From Endomychus coccineus (Eukaryota > Arthropoda > Insecta > Coleoptera > Endomychidae), in assembly GCA_958510875.1 (NCBI GenBank), contig OY294067.1, forward strand, positions 30,182,912-30,246,911: DNA of 64,000 bases. Direction: 5' to 3'. Each line of letters opens with the position of its first letter. Position 1 is the stretch's first letter. The position numbers and the translations under genes were made by a program. The notes under the pieces were generated by a model. That model had not been told where the DNA came from. It was given only the letters and a program-made list of their open reading frames with translations, and searched no databases. Below are positions 9,209 to 18,865 of this stretch, one piece after another.

Positions 9209-9554
9209 AGATGCAGATGAGGGGGTGAGGTAGCTCAGTGGTGGAAGCATCGATCTTCTAATCACTGTGGCTGCCGGTCGCAGGTTCGAATCCAGCGACT
9301 GCGGAATTTTTCCAATGGCCCGAGAAAGTGGTGTGGCAAGATACAATGGGCTGTTAAGCCCAAGTGTCATCGTGACAGCCCTGGTTGCAGGATCGAGCCT
9401 ACCACACGAGGTGGAGTGTTTAGTGGGTATATCTGAGGTGATTAAGTTCGAGATTCGGGGACTCCCACACTACCTTATGGGATGTTACAGGACCATAAGG
9501 TGCCCATAAAGGGTTTCAACCACCTCGCCCCAAAAAAAAAAAAAAAAAGATGCA
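9209..9554 (+). mobile_element. tRNA-derived SINE, full length with poly(A)
   Basis: The head has a Pol III A box (TAGCTCAGTGG, 9231-9241) and B box (GGTTCGAATCC, 9283-9293). Between them CTTCTAA resembles the anticodon loop of tRNA-Arg(UCU), so a tRNA-Arg origin is possible. A unique body follows. The 3' half (9340-9516) shares ordered blocks with the LINE tail at 2281-2430. A 17-A tail runs from 9532 to 9548. AGATGCA at 9209-9215 and 9548-9554 is a likely target duplication. Transcription would be by Pol III and mobilisation by a partner LINE. It is not a true tRNA gene: no acceptor stem closes it and it has a SINE body and tail. Confidence 0.9.
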
Positions 9555-9689
9555 CTTCAAACCGCTATGTCATCTTGAGCCCCTATACCATCCAATGAAG
9601 TCAGAGGAGCAAGACAGAGACAAGTTGACGCAATTAATGGGGATCTGGCAAAAATAAGAAATGGGGATCTGATAATCTAGTAGAGTCTA

Positions 9690-10320
9690 ATACAACCAAA
9701 ACTCAAGCTTGCGTCTTCTCGAGAAAGGCGGATCCTACAATTCCTAATATGAAGTCAGGTACAACTATTTCTATGAAGTCTTCCATATCCATGCTGGGGA
9801 TTACCACCAATAGCACCCGCTCATGGGATGATTCTGTGAGGTCGATTGCAAAAACAGCTTCACAAAAACTTGGTTCTCGATTCCGGGCGTTGATTGAAAG
9901 AGTTGAGTCTTAAGTCTTTCAATCAACGTTCCGGGTCAAGAGCTACCTTGCATACCAGAAGCTCTCATAATCTACGAAGCACAGATTGGACCTATCCTGG
10001 AGTACTGTTCACACGTTTGGAGTTCGGCTCCCAAACATACGCTGAAGCTCTTGGACTCTATCCAGATGTTGTTTGATTTATGATTTGACACTTACGGATT
10101 CATTGACCTTTCTAGAACATTGTAGAAAGGTGGGCGATCTCTCCCTTTTCTATAGATATTTCCATGGTCGAAGTTCATCAGAAACCTCGTCTGTTGTTCC
10201 ACCACGAGAGATCCTAGATAGGCGGACCAGACGAGCTAGTCACCCCTTCATTGTCAAGCTCGAGACCTGCCGAACTAGCGAGGTATTTCCCTATGCCTAT
10301 AACCGCAAAACCTTCAAGAA
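9690..10320 (+). pseudogene. LINE RT C-terminal region (CR1/Jockey-like), decayed
   Basis: Across frameshifts it reads NTTKTQACVFSRKADP, KTASQKLGSRFRA, then IIYEAQIGPILEYCSHVWS, then TFLEHCRKVGDLSLFYRYFH and RTRRASHPF. This is the order and spacing of the palm-thumb end of arthropod CR1/Jockey-type reverse transcriptases (AxxKLG..FRA, LYxAQxRPxxEYCSHxW, RRxVxxLxxFYRxxHG). No RNase H follows. Copy 2 of the palindromic micro-insertion lies inside it at 9888-9928. The ORFs at 9894-10369 are pieces of this pseudogene. Confidence 0.8.
9888..9928. mobile_element. 41-bp palindromic micro-insertion, copy 2, inside a LINE
   Basis: CGTTGATTGAAAGA (9888-9901), a 13-bp loop, then TCTTTCAATCAACG (9915-9928). 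It is flanked by perfect direct repeats TTCCGGG (9881-9887 and 9929-9935). Removing insert plus one repeat (48 bp) leaves the RT frame running GSRFRVKSYLAYQKL, as expected for an uninterrupted LINE. Confidence 0.75.
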
Positions 10321-10375
10321 AAATTCGAATACCTATCTCCTCCCCAACATTCCACCGCTGGTAAATTAAATAACG

Positions 10376-10722
10376 CTTACGCAATGAACACCATGAAAAA
10401 TTCAATAAGAACAAAATCTTTAGTAAACGTCTATTATGCTTATGTGTTTTCCAGTCTCAACTCTAATATCATGATATGGGGCCAATCAACTACTTGTGAA
10501 ACACTTTTTAAAACTCAAAAAGGATTTACCTTATAGAGCTTCTTGCCGTCATATTTTTATAGACCAGCAGATACTTACATTTTAATTAGTTATTATTAAT
10601 AATTTTCCATATACTATGTCACTTATATGTATCTCACTAAAATTTTATTTATTTTATTTGACTGTCTTCACTGTGTTGTCAACAGTATAAATGGAACAAA
10701 TGAATACTATCTTTCTATCTAT
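10376..10722 (+). pseudogene. second LINE RT fragment with a short TCTATC-type tail
   Basis: The frame reads RTKSLVNVYYAYVFSSLNSN then IMIWGQST and LFKTQKGFT, matching the conserved thumb region of a different insect LINE lineage (YYAYVxSxLxYxIxxWGxSxxxxxxFxxQKR). Stop codons follow. The fragment runs into TAAATGGAACAAATGAATAC and ends in ATCTTTCTATCTATT, a simple-repeat LINE tail. Confidence 0.65.
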
Positions 10723-10850
10723 TGAGAATGCCACAATGTAGAGAAACAATATGTCAGCAATACTTATTTAAAATTAAATGTTACAAGTGTTTGTGTAAAT
10801 TTGAGATTTATTCTCCAACTTCTGAAAATTTACCTACAAACGTTAATGAA
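10723..10850 (+). repeat. dispersed repeat R1, copy 1
   Basis: It aligns with 27787-27890 through TGAGAATGCC, GTAGA/TAAAACAAT, TGTCAGCA, AATTAAATGTT, CAAGT, and TTCTCCAA..TC.GAAA. It is non-coding and the family is unknown. Confidence 0.7.
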
Positions 10851-11600
10851 TAATTGAGGTTTAATAAAGGAGAAATTAAGCACTTTGATAAAATATCATT
10901 CAAATTAAAATTCTTTTTTCAAATTATTTATTATGACACATAATTATAATATTTATGTGTCTAACTCAAAGGGACATCAGTGCCTTGGCCGTCGATAAAA
11001 AATTATTAAAAACAATTACGTCCTTCGTTTTATTTCTTCGGAACCATTTTTTTTTCACCTGGGATCAGGTTTTTATCGAATCGATATAATGACTAATTTT
11101 TTTTTACACCTTTATGTCACGAGGTAAGTATAGTAATTATTTTGGTAATTGTAGTCTCCAAAACAACTGCAGACGCAGGAAACAAACGCATGCAAATTAA
11201 CCACTTAAAAATACCGAACTTGAAATTGATGCACTAACAGCAGGATACATTTTACCGAACTGCAAATTACAAATATTCTTGGAATATCGTTGCGCTAAAC
11301 GCGAGCCACATATTTTCAAATTTTCCACATATTTCGCATACATCGTTAACTTCACACTTTCGACATGTTTCAGATTAAATATCGAACTTTATAACATCTG
11401 GGTGGTAAAATGTTGTACAATTATTACACTCTTCGCAAAGCCCGAAGAGTATATTGTATTTATTCAAGCTATTTCTAAAACCGTAAAAAAAGTTCTAGAG
11501 CAAAAATTTCTTCACCATAATATTTTTCAGCGAACTTTAAGCAATTTGTAAAAATTCATCTGTCCTACCATAGTCAAATTTAGACGAAAAATTGTTTGCT
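10851..11600. other. no feature recognised
   Basis: Unique A+T-rich sequence. The 90-residue ORF at 11279-11551 shows no recognised domain and looks like a chance frame. Confidence 0.4.
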
Positions 11601-11604
11601 GTTC

Positions 11605-12015
11605 GGTGGCGAACCCTATTGTTTTTCAGGGAAATTGGGTAATAAATACACCCTTCTCTGGAGGGTTGAAATTAAAAAGAATCATAACTCCCAAAGTAAA
11701 TATTGAATTGGTTCAAAACTTTCACAGTAAATTTAAGTTAATGTAAAACTGCATTCATACAAATTCCAAAATTATTTAAGTAAACTAAAATTTACACCGT
11801 TCTTTTACTATTTATAACACTAAGGGCTAGGATATTTGGCTCCCACTCAGTAGGCTCGGGTATGATTCACAGAGATGAAATTTTTGTTTGTAAGAACATT
11901 TTCTTAAAAACTTTATAATTTGAATATTATTTGTTCAATATAATGCCGAACCCTATTGTTTTTCAAGGGAGTCGTGAAATAAACATTATACCCTTTTCTG
12001 AAGGCTAGAAAAGAA
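11605..12015 (+). repeat. two direct copies of a 70-bp block, 337 bp apart
   Basis: GAACCCTATTGTTTTTCA begins at 11611 and at 11948. Each is followed by GGGA, AATAAA.A and CCCTT.TCTG.AGG. Confidence 0.65.
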
Positions 12016-12094
12016 GCGGCAGTGCTACTGGTCGATCTAGTGACAACTTATTACCTTTGTAATATCCATTTGACCAATGTTAAATATTGCGTTG

Positions 12095-12371
12095 GGTTAT
12101 CTTAGAGGGACGTTACTCTCGGATAGATGACGTTAGATATCCTGCAGTCTCTAGCATTTTTGCCAATGGAGTATACCTCGGCAAAAATTTCGACCAGTAG
12201 ATCTGCAGCTTCTTCGTTCCACTGATGAGCTCGAGAGAGCCAGAAACAGCTGTCCGGAACTATTAGTCGCAGCGTTAGGTTTTTAAGTTTCTTGTGAGTA
12301 GGCTGAAGGATCCCTCCTCCACCACCATGTGATCTATTGTGGCTCACTTCTAATTGTAATTCACTCAGCAA
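12095..12371 (-). pseudogene. possible LINE RT N-terminal fragment
   Basis: The reverse frame ends WNEEAADLLVEIFAEVYSIG then KNARDCRISNVIYPRV. It resembles the LxxLFxxxWxxGxxPxxWRxSxVIPI segment before RT motif 1, with the usual Pro and Trp altered. The resemblance is short and unverified; a chance ORF is possible. Confidence 0.3.
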
Positions 12372-12419
12372 GTTCAGTCTTCAGTCCGTATGTAGGTTTT
12401 ACTTGCTGTGTTCTAGAAG

Positions 12420-12790
12420 TCACATTTGTTCCGAAACCATTCATTTTTTATTCTGGGAAGATCATGTTGAAGAGGAGGTTGACGTTGGTCGTTATGGGTA
12501 TGATATCTGTGATGAGTCCTCATAGAAAAATAGTTAAATAAGCACCGAGAGTAACAAATAGTTCAGCCTTCTGGTTGCAACATCATATTCTGGTTCCAAC
12601 TTCCGGTGATCCCCTCAATCAGTGGGTCGATTTTGTTCCGAACACATTCATCTCTTTCTGAGAAGATCATGTTGAAGAGGAGATTGACGTTCGTCGTTGT
12701 GGGTATGATATTTGAGATCAGAGATTAAAATATAGTTCAGTTTTCTGGTTGCAACAGTATATTCTGGTCATAACTCTGAAGCAACCTTGT
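12420..12790 (+). repeat. two-unit direct repeat, spacing about 175-207 bp
   Basis: GTTCCGAA at 12428 and 12635 is followed in both by GAAGATCATGTTGAAGAGGA and TTGACGTT.GTCGTT.TGGG. AGTTCAG...TTCTGGTTGCAACA recurs at 12560 and 12734. The spacing differs between blocks, so indels have accumulated. Confidence 0.7.
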
Positions 12791-13316
12791 ACCCTTCCTT
12801 CGTAGTCAAACGTATGGGTAAATGAACATATAGTTCAGCAATTGCTGTCAATGATTTAACTGTTAAAACTGTTAAAGTGAATTAACTCATAATACAAACG
12901 CAATGATGAGATTATTCTGATTTTACTCTTCCACCGTTGTTCAACAATTTACGAAATATAAAAATCAACTATTTCTGGAATAACAGGAAATATATTAATA
13001 AGTGAATCCAAAATAGAATTATAAATACTGTTAATTGGTGTTGATAAACAAGAACCATTCACTGAAATTTAACCGGTAATTTTGTTTGATACGTAGAGTT
13101 TATAGACAAAATACTGATGATGGTTATAGATGCAACAGTAAGTTATACAGGTATGTAAGTGAATTGAGTTATGTATTACATGATATAAATATGATTTATA
13201 CAGGTGAAATAGGTTCCCCTGAGAAATACCTTTTGGATGAAGAGTGTATGAAAACTACTATGGTTGGCAGTTACTCTTGCTCATCCGGTGATTGCATCAT
13301 GGTTCTTTTTCAATTA
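12791..13316. other. no feature recognised
   Basis: Unique sequence up to the mariner TIR. The ORF at 13086-13460 runs into the TIR and is not a gene. Confidence 0.4.
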
Positions 13317-14188
13317 TACAGAGTGTTCCATCTCAGACGAGCCACCCCGTATATTTCTTATCCCATAGTGAGTGGAAAAATCTCCCGAAACACGTCGAAT
13401 GATTTTGTTTGGGGGACATCTTTTGACGTATATTTGAGGCTTGAACGAGCAACCCCCTAATAGGGGGTTCAATTTGCAATATTGGATTGGAAGAAGAGGT
13501 CCTATGGAGTGGCCTGCCCGATCTCCTGACCTGAACCCTCTGGACTTCTTCTTGTGGAGACATCTTAAGTCCAAGATTTTTGTGACTCAGCCTGAAAATT
13601 TGGACGAACTACGCCAACGAATTGTAAATGAGTGTCGTCAAATAACTCCAATTATGCTCAACTATGTTAGAGACGGTTTTCAGTCAAGATTGTATTATTG
13701 TATGGAAGTGAATGGAGGACAATTTGAACATTTGATTTAAACACGCAGATTTAATTTTTTTCATTGTAAGCATGACAACACAATTCAATTTTTTTACGAA
13801 TGTGATTTTTTGAATATTGTTTAAGTTTATAAAAAAGGCTTAATAAAAATGAGCTTGTACATTGTACAAATAACCAAAGTATTCAAGGTGGCGCATTCGA
13901 GCAACAAAATTAATTTTTGGCGAAAACGGTTCATCAAATCTACGTTTTTCATCCACCGTTGTAAAGAGGCTTCCAAGACCTTTCAAATGACGTATCACTC
14001 AACCCCTCTCCCCTATTCAATTTTGAAGGGTTGAAGCGCCCCTATTAGGGGGTTGCTCGTTCAAGCCTCAAATATACGTCAAAAGATGTCCCCCAAACAA
14101 AATCATTCGACGTGTTTCGGGCGATTTTACCACTCACTATGGGATAAAAAATATACGGGGTGGCTCGTCTCAGATGGAACATCTTGTA
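13317..14188 (+). mobile_element. internally deleted Tc1/mariner element with TIRs of about 140 bp
   Basis: The left TIR begins TACAGAGTGTTCCATC (13317) and the right TIR is its diverged complement ending at 14188. Both continue through AGACGAGCCACCCCGTATA, CGAAACACGTCGAATGATTT and GAACGAGCAACCCCCTAATA. TA flanks both ends (13315-13316, 14189-14190). Only the last third of the transposase survives, directly against the left TIR, so most of the gene was deleted while the ends stayed recognisable. Confidence 0.9.
13441..13740 (+). pseudogene. mariner-like transposase C-terminus
   Basis: After about 15 TIR-derived residues the frame reads WIGRRGPMEWPARSPDLNPL then DFFLWRHLKSKIF. This contains the final catalytic acidic position of the DDE/D triad (SPDLNPLDFFLW). 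A family-typical tail follows (LRQRIVNECRQITPIML then FQSRLYYCMEVNGGQFEHLI). The DNA-binding half and first two catalytic acids are missing, so it cannot act alone. Confidence 0.85.
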
Positions 14189-14189
14189 T

Positions 14190-15035
14190 ACAGAGGTTTA
14201 CTAAAAGAGTACACGACTGTGGATATACTATAATACTATAAATAAGAAATAGTCACCCATACCCACTAAAAATACTATTAAAATATAAAGGGCCTTTCAG
14301 CTACCAAGTGCCCATCATCAGAGTATACTAAATTAGAAAACAAAATAGACCTGTCAAATACTATTTGGGTTTAATAATGCAAACAATGGAGATAAATCTG
14401 AATTCAATGAATTGTTTTCGCTAATGCTGATTTCCAATCAGCAATTATTCTTATTTATATAGGCAGAATATTCCTTTAAAGAGTTAAAATGTTTGAAATC
14501 GGGAACTTTATGGAAGGTAATGCCTGAACGGTTTTTTAGCTTGTTCTTGCATTTATAAACGGGTTTTACTGCAAATTTAGAAAACATATGATGGAATTTA
14601 TTGATTACAGAAGGATGACAAGTGAAACTTTTGAATTCCATTGAATATTTGAAAGTAATGGCTCTAAATTAACTTATTCATCAAAGATTTGTTGTAACTA
14701 TTGTTCGTCGCTATTTGCCGAAGTTTCTCAACTTCGTCGTTATAATTTTTCTGGATCAAAGGAACGTTTAATAACCTATTTACAAGACTATTGAATGGAG
14801 CCATTCTATAATTAATTGGTGTACATGCCTGTGTTTGAGTAAGTTTTGTGTATATGTCGAATTCCAAATGGTGACCATCTTTGGTAATATTAATGTCAAG
14901 AAAAGGAAACTGTATTAACAAAACCATGTAAATCAAAATCATTACTAATTGCGAAAATATCATCGACATATCTGTACCAAAATTAATTTAATTTTGATTA
15001 TAGGTTTTAAGTTCGCTTAGAAAAATATTGGATAC
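14190..15035 (-). mobile_element. Penelope-like element family A, RT palm to 3' end
   Basis: Minus-strand reading begins near 15035 with the strand before the RT active site, then RYVDDIFAIS (YVDD at 14970-14959), FPFLDINITKDGHHLEFDIY and MAPFNSLVNRLLNVPL. The linker KLRQIATNNSYNKSLMNK and FKSFTCHPSVINKFHHMFSK follow. The GIY-YIG catalytic core is deleted: after VPDF the frame becomes unrelated. The 3' region has a decayed hammerhead (14284-14325) and the family tail. The mariner element abuts the 3' end at 14188. Confidence 0.85.
14284..14325 (-). ncRNA. hammerhead motif, PLE-A copy 2 (decayed)
   Basis: TACT (14325-14322), CTGATGA (14321-14315) and GAAA (14298-14295) are present. Stem II has mismatches and the 3' strand of stem I is mutated, so it is probably inactive. 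Confidence 0.5.
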
Positions 15036-15772
15036 AAATCCAAATATAAAACTTTGCCTGTAACCAAATTGTTACCAGAATGGACTTCCGGAAGATGTGA
15101 ATTCGATTCCCAAAACCTGATTTGGAAAAATAGCAAAATATTGATCCCCCAATTATCAATGATTATTTTCATTCTTACCAGAAAAGGTGAAGGTTTATTT
15201 TCATGATAATATTTATTTGAATTTATCAACATAAATTATCAGAACGAGTTGTTGTTGACATTAATAATTATAATCTACTTACATATTATGTAGCCTAACG
15301 CGAAACTTCCAATTAAAGTGACACTTACCTGTAACAAAAAAAAGCAATGTTATTATACAAATTAATCACAAGTTTAGAAAAAAAAATTGAAAATAACTAT
15401 AAAATAAAAGAAACAATATCAAATAAGTTTCTGGAATTTGTTAATATATATACAATAAGCTCCGTCTAAAACGCACATTAGAAGTATTTTGAGTTGAAGT
15501 TGATAGCAATCTGAAAATTTGTACATGGCCATAATCGCCAGTGAAAATATTACCAAGTTGTCGAAACTTCCGGATATATTATATTTCATTGCGTGTTTGA
15601 GATAATCTCCTTTAACCTTTCCTATACCTTAGTTTTCGCGCCCAAAAATAATTCAGTCCCTATTTACACTACTTTAAAACTATTTGCCAAATTTCAAATC
15701 CGTAGCACTAATAGGAACGGCGTGATCGTCTCCACAGTCAGTTAGGAATGCACGTGTGCGCGTGCATGCATA
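15036..15772. other. no feature recognised
   Basis: A+T-rich non-coding sequence. The reverse ORFs at 15017-15232 and 15680-15865 have no recognised domain. Confidence 0.4.
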
Positions 15773-16371
15773 ATAGTCGAAGAAATAAAGCACAAAAAAG
15801 GCCAAAAGGTCGAAAAAAAATCCGGTGAACCGATTTTTTTTTAATCGACTCAGGAAGTCGTGCAATTCTGAAAAAAATCGAGATCAAAATACCCCGAAAG
15901 ACTATTTTGTTGCGTTTCTGAGCATATTAAAATATAGTCCCTGGAGAAGACCTCGGTAATCGGAGTATTCTGACCACCAGGTGACTATTGAGGGTCATGG
16001 TCGTGACCGCAAACCTCAAGAGAGCCCCCCTAACAAGTTTCACTCTATTGCAGAAGATATGTTGATGAGTTCCCTGGAGACGACGTGGGTACTAGGATGC
16101 CCTGAGCGCCAGGTGCTACTTACCCCCGAGTAAGAAATTCTGGGCTATTTCGGTTGTATCTGGGCATTTTTTTTTCATATTGAATATCAGCTTCTGAAGG
16201 TACATTCAAAGAGATACATTTCCCTGTATAGAAATGCAAAGGTGCACGTCGTACAAAAACAAACTGATAACATTTTTCCTAAATGACTTCCTAAATTGAT
16301 TTTTTTAAAGCACGTCAAAATCGGTTCAGCTGATTTTTTTTCGACCTTTTTTGCCTTATGTACTCGACTAT
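15773..16371. mobile_element. TIR element of about 600 bp with internal direct repeats
   Basis: The left arm (15773-15848: ATAGTCGA, AGGTCGAAAAAAAATC, TGAACCGATTTT) is the complement of the right arm (16296-16371). Inside, CCCTGGAGA..ACG/CCT...CACCAGGTG-type blocks recur in direct orientation about 130 bp apart (15938-15985 and 16070-16115). No coding sequence or certain target duplication was seen. Confidence 0.65.
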
Positions 16372-16495
16372 AACCAACATCACAACGTCATGTCAATACT
16401 AATCTAGATCAATTGAGAAATGCTCAAAGCTGATAATCAGCTAAAATCCGAAAAAAAAAATTGTAACCGGTTACAATAGTAGTTCCCTTACACTA

Positions 16496-17415
16496 TACAG
16501 GTTGGTCCAGTTTATATCATCAGGATTTCACCAGCCAATAGTTTATCGAAAGATAAAGGTAGTTTGTATAATAAACTATGGTCGAAGAAGGCTTCGTTTT
16601 CAAGATACAGGGTGTAGAAATTGAAAAAACAATTTATTTTTTGCTAAATCTCCGGAACCGTTTATCGTACAGAAAACAGCTTTTGTAAGCATTTTCTGCT
16701 CATGATAAGCTATGTTCTGGGCGATAAAAAAATTTTTTTTAGTCATAATTGGTGAAGATTTTGAAGGGGTAGTGGGTGTTTTTCTCCCCAACTTCTACGC
16801 CACTGAGACAACCATTTGAACCGCCAATGTTTTCTACACAAAAAAGGTACTCTTGGTTATAAGCTCTAAAGTTTACCGTTTTCGAGAAAAATCAACTTTT
16901 ATATTGAAAAACATGGTCAATTTTTTGGTTTTGTTACTTGTTCTAACGTTTAAATAAATTTTGTTCAATTAGTAAAAAATAAATTGACGATGTTTTTCAA
17001 CATAAAAGTTGATTTTTCTCGAAAACGGTCAACTTTAGTGCTTATGACCAAGTACCTGTTTTGTGTAGAAAACATTGGCGGTTCCAATGGTTGTCTGAAA
17101 ACCGTACTTTTTCCAGTGGCGTAGAAGTTGGGGAGAAAAACACCCACTCCACTACCCCTTCAAAATTTTCACCAATTATGACTAAAAAAAAATTTTTATC
17201 GCTTATTATGAGTAGAAAACGCTTACAAAAGCTGTTTTCTGTACGATAAACGGTTCCGAAGATATTCGCAAAAAACGAAATTTTTTTTCAATTTCAACAC
17301 CCGTATCTCGAAAACGAAGCCTTCTTCGACCATAGTTTATTATACAAACTACCTTTATTTTTCGATAAACTATTGGCTGGTGAACTCCTGATGATATAAA
17401 CTGGACCAGCCTGTA
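16496..17415. mobile_element. 920-bp near-perfect foldback element, TA target duplication
   Basis: The ends TACAGGTTGGTCCAG (16496) and CTGGACCAGCCTGTA (17415) begin arms of about 430 bp that mirror each other almost throughout. Examples are AGTTTATATCATCAGGA, AACTATGGTCGAAGAAGG and TAGTGGGTGTTTTTCTCCCC, with an axis near 16950. TA is duplicated (16494-16495 and 17416-17417). The ORFs inside are TIR translations, not genes. A non-autonomous mariner-type foldback is likely. Confidence 0.85.
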
Positions 17416-17417
17416 TA

Positions 17418-18000
17418 GTACGTACAGTGAGAGAAATAAAAATTCATGAGAAATTTGATTTGTCATCGAGAACTCCCGGGTGTCGATTTTCATACCGGTA
17501 TGTAATCATCCTGTAGTTCAGTTTCAGATTTGATCAACCACTTTTGAGCTCTGTAGCAATATTCTGGCCATATCGTTGTTCTATGGATAATTACATAGTT
17601 AAGAAACATCCTGTATATGATATAAATGAATTCTACCTAGAAAATTCAATACAAAGACGTGATCATAAAATCCTTTGAATATTATAAACGCTCGCCGCCA
17701 GATATACACCCGGTATAAATAGGGCATCCCATTTTTTCCGAATAAAAAACCACTGAAAGATAAAACAATAGTTAGATACAGACAAATAAATAAATTTCCA
17801 CATTGCAGAATTCGATTTGCAAGGAATACGTCGAATTGAGTTTAATATAAGACCCTTGTAAATAATCGATTCTATTGGTATCGTCAATGCTTTATTCTAG
17901 ACGTTCCGATATAAATTTCATCCTGGAATTAAAACGAACTGAAACATAAAAACCGAACATTCTTGCAATCGTAAAACTCCTCGGTAAGGTCATCATTCCT
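17418..18000. other. no feature recognised
   Basis: Unique sequence between the foldback and a G+C-richer block. No repeat or domain was seen. Confidence 0.4.
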
Positions 18001-18107
18001 CTCAAAATGAGCCGGAGAAACAATAGCACGTGCCCGCCCGTCTCTCCATTTTTTGCTCGTGGAAGTGTCCCAAGCCCGGTAGCCACCGTTTCGCAACAAT
18101 ACACGAC

Positions 18108-18298
18108 CCATATATGGGTGGGTTCCTATGTAAGGCCAAACTCTATGTTACTGCTGCTGGTACTCTCATCGGCTTCCATCGACAAGCGGCGATTGTGACT
18201 CATGAGGAAACGCAACTGCCCAGTTCTTCAGAAGCTACGGCGCGATGTGATCCTTCGACGGTACAATACCACGATGTCCGACGTTTCAGCGCCAAATG
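18108..18298 (+). CDS. candidate first coding exon, unrecognised protein
   Basis: A G+C-richer stretch in A+T-rich DNA holds an open frame starting at ATG 18108 (MGGFLCKAKLYVTAAGTLIG). It ends at GCCAAATG/GTGAGT, a strong splice-donor match at 18299. No domain is recognised. The frame is open further upstream to 18030, so the start is uncertain. Alternatively the ATG at 18294-18296 directly before the donor starts translation and this region is 5' UTR. No downstream exon was identified. Confidence 0.3.
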
Positions 18299-18303
18299 GT
18301 GAG

Positions 18304-18865
18304 TTTATGAACCATTTTTCGAACGATTTTCGTTCATGCAAATTGCAATTTATATATTTTTGTTTTATTTCTTAATTAAACACATGAAACCGCGCGTTCA
18401 TATACAAAATACAATGTTACATAAGACCATCTGTTTCGCAAATCCTTCGCTATTAGAGGAAAAATGTTTTTTTGTATATTTTCTCTCAACATACAGTCTA
18501 TTTTCATCAAAAATAATTAGAAAATATCAACAATTTTTGGTTAGTAGGTGTTTACAATTTAATTTCATGAGGTTTACGTACCAGATGGTCAAAACTATAA
18601 CCTCAACCGGTCATTTACAAATGGTTAAGCGAAAATACTGATCAAACTGTATGAAACAACGAAATCATTTTATTATTTAATTATACATCTTTTAATGTTC
18701 CCATATTTTCGGCGGTTATCACGTGTAAATTCATTCAATAGAATAATAACATGTTGATAAAATACAAATTTATGAAAATAAATTATGCAACAAATGATTG
18801 ATAAAAAAATAATTGTAATAAAATCATGAATATCATTGACATTTTTGAGTATTATGAATCAATTT
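18304..18865. other. no feature recognised
   Basis: A+T-rich sequence between the candidate exon and the satellite-like repeats; it could be intron. Confidence 0.35.

Noticed and set aside
9231..9300. A tRNA gene with A and B boxes
   Set aside because: The boxes are real, but no acceptor stem closes and the sequence continues into a SINE body with poly(A) and a target duplication.
13110..13135. ACTGATGATGG at 13110 as a hammerhead
   Set aside because: No GAAA or paired stem I nearby.
16600..17249. Mirrored ORFs with TTPSKxSPIMTKK as a small gene pair
   Set aside because: They are translations of the two arms of the 920-bp palindrome.
17385..17400. CTGATGA in the foldback arm as a hammerhead
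   Set aside because: There is no stem II or GAAA; it is simply part of the TIR (its complement is at 16519).
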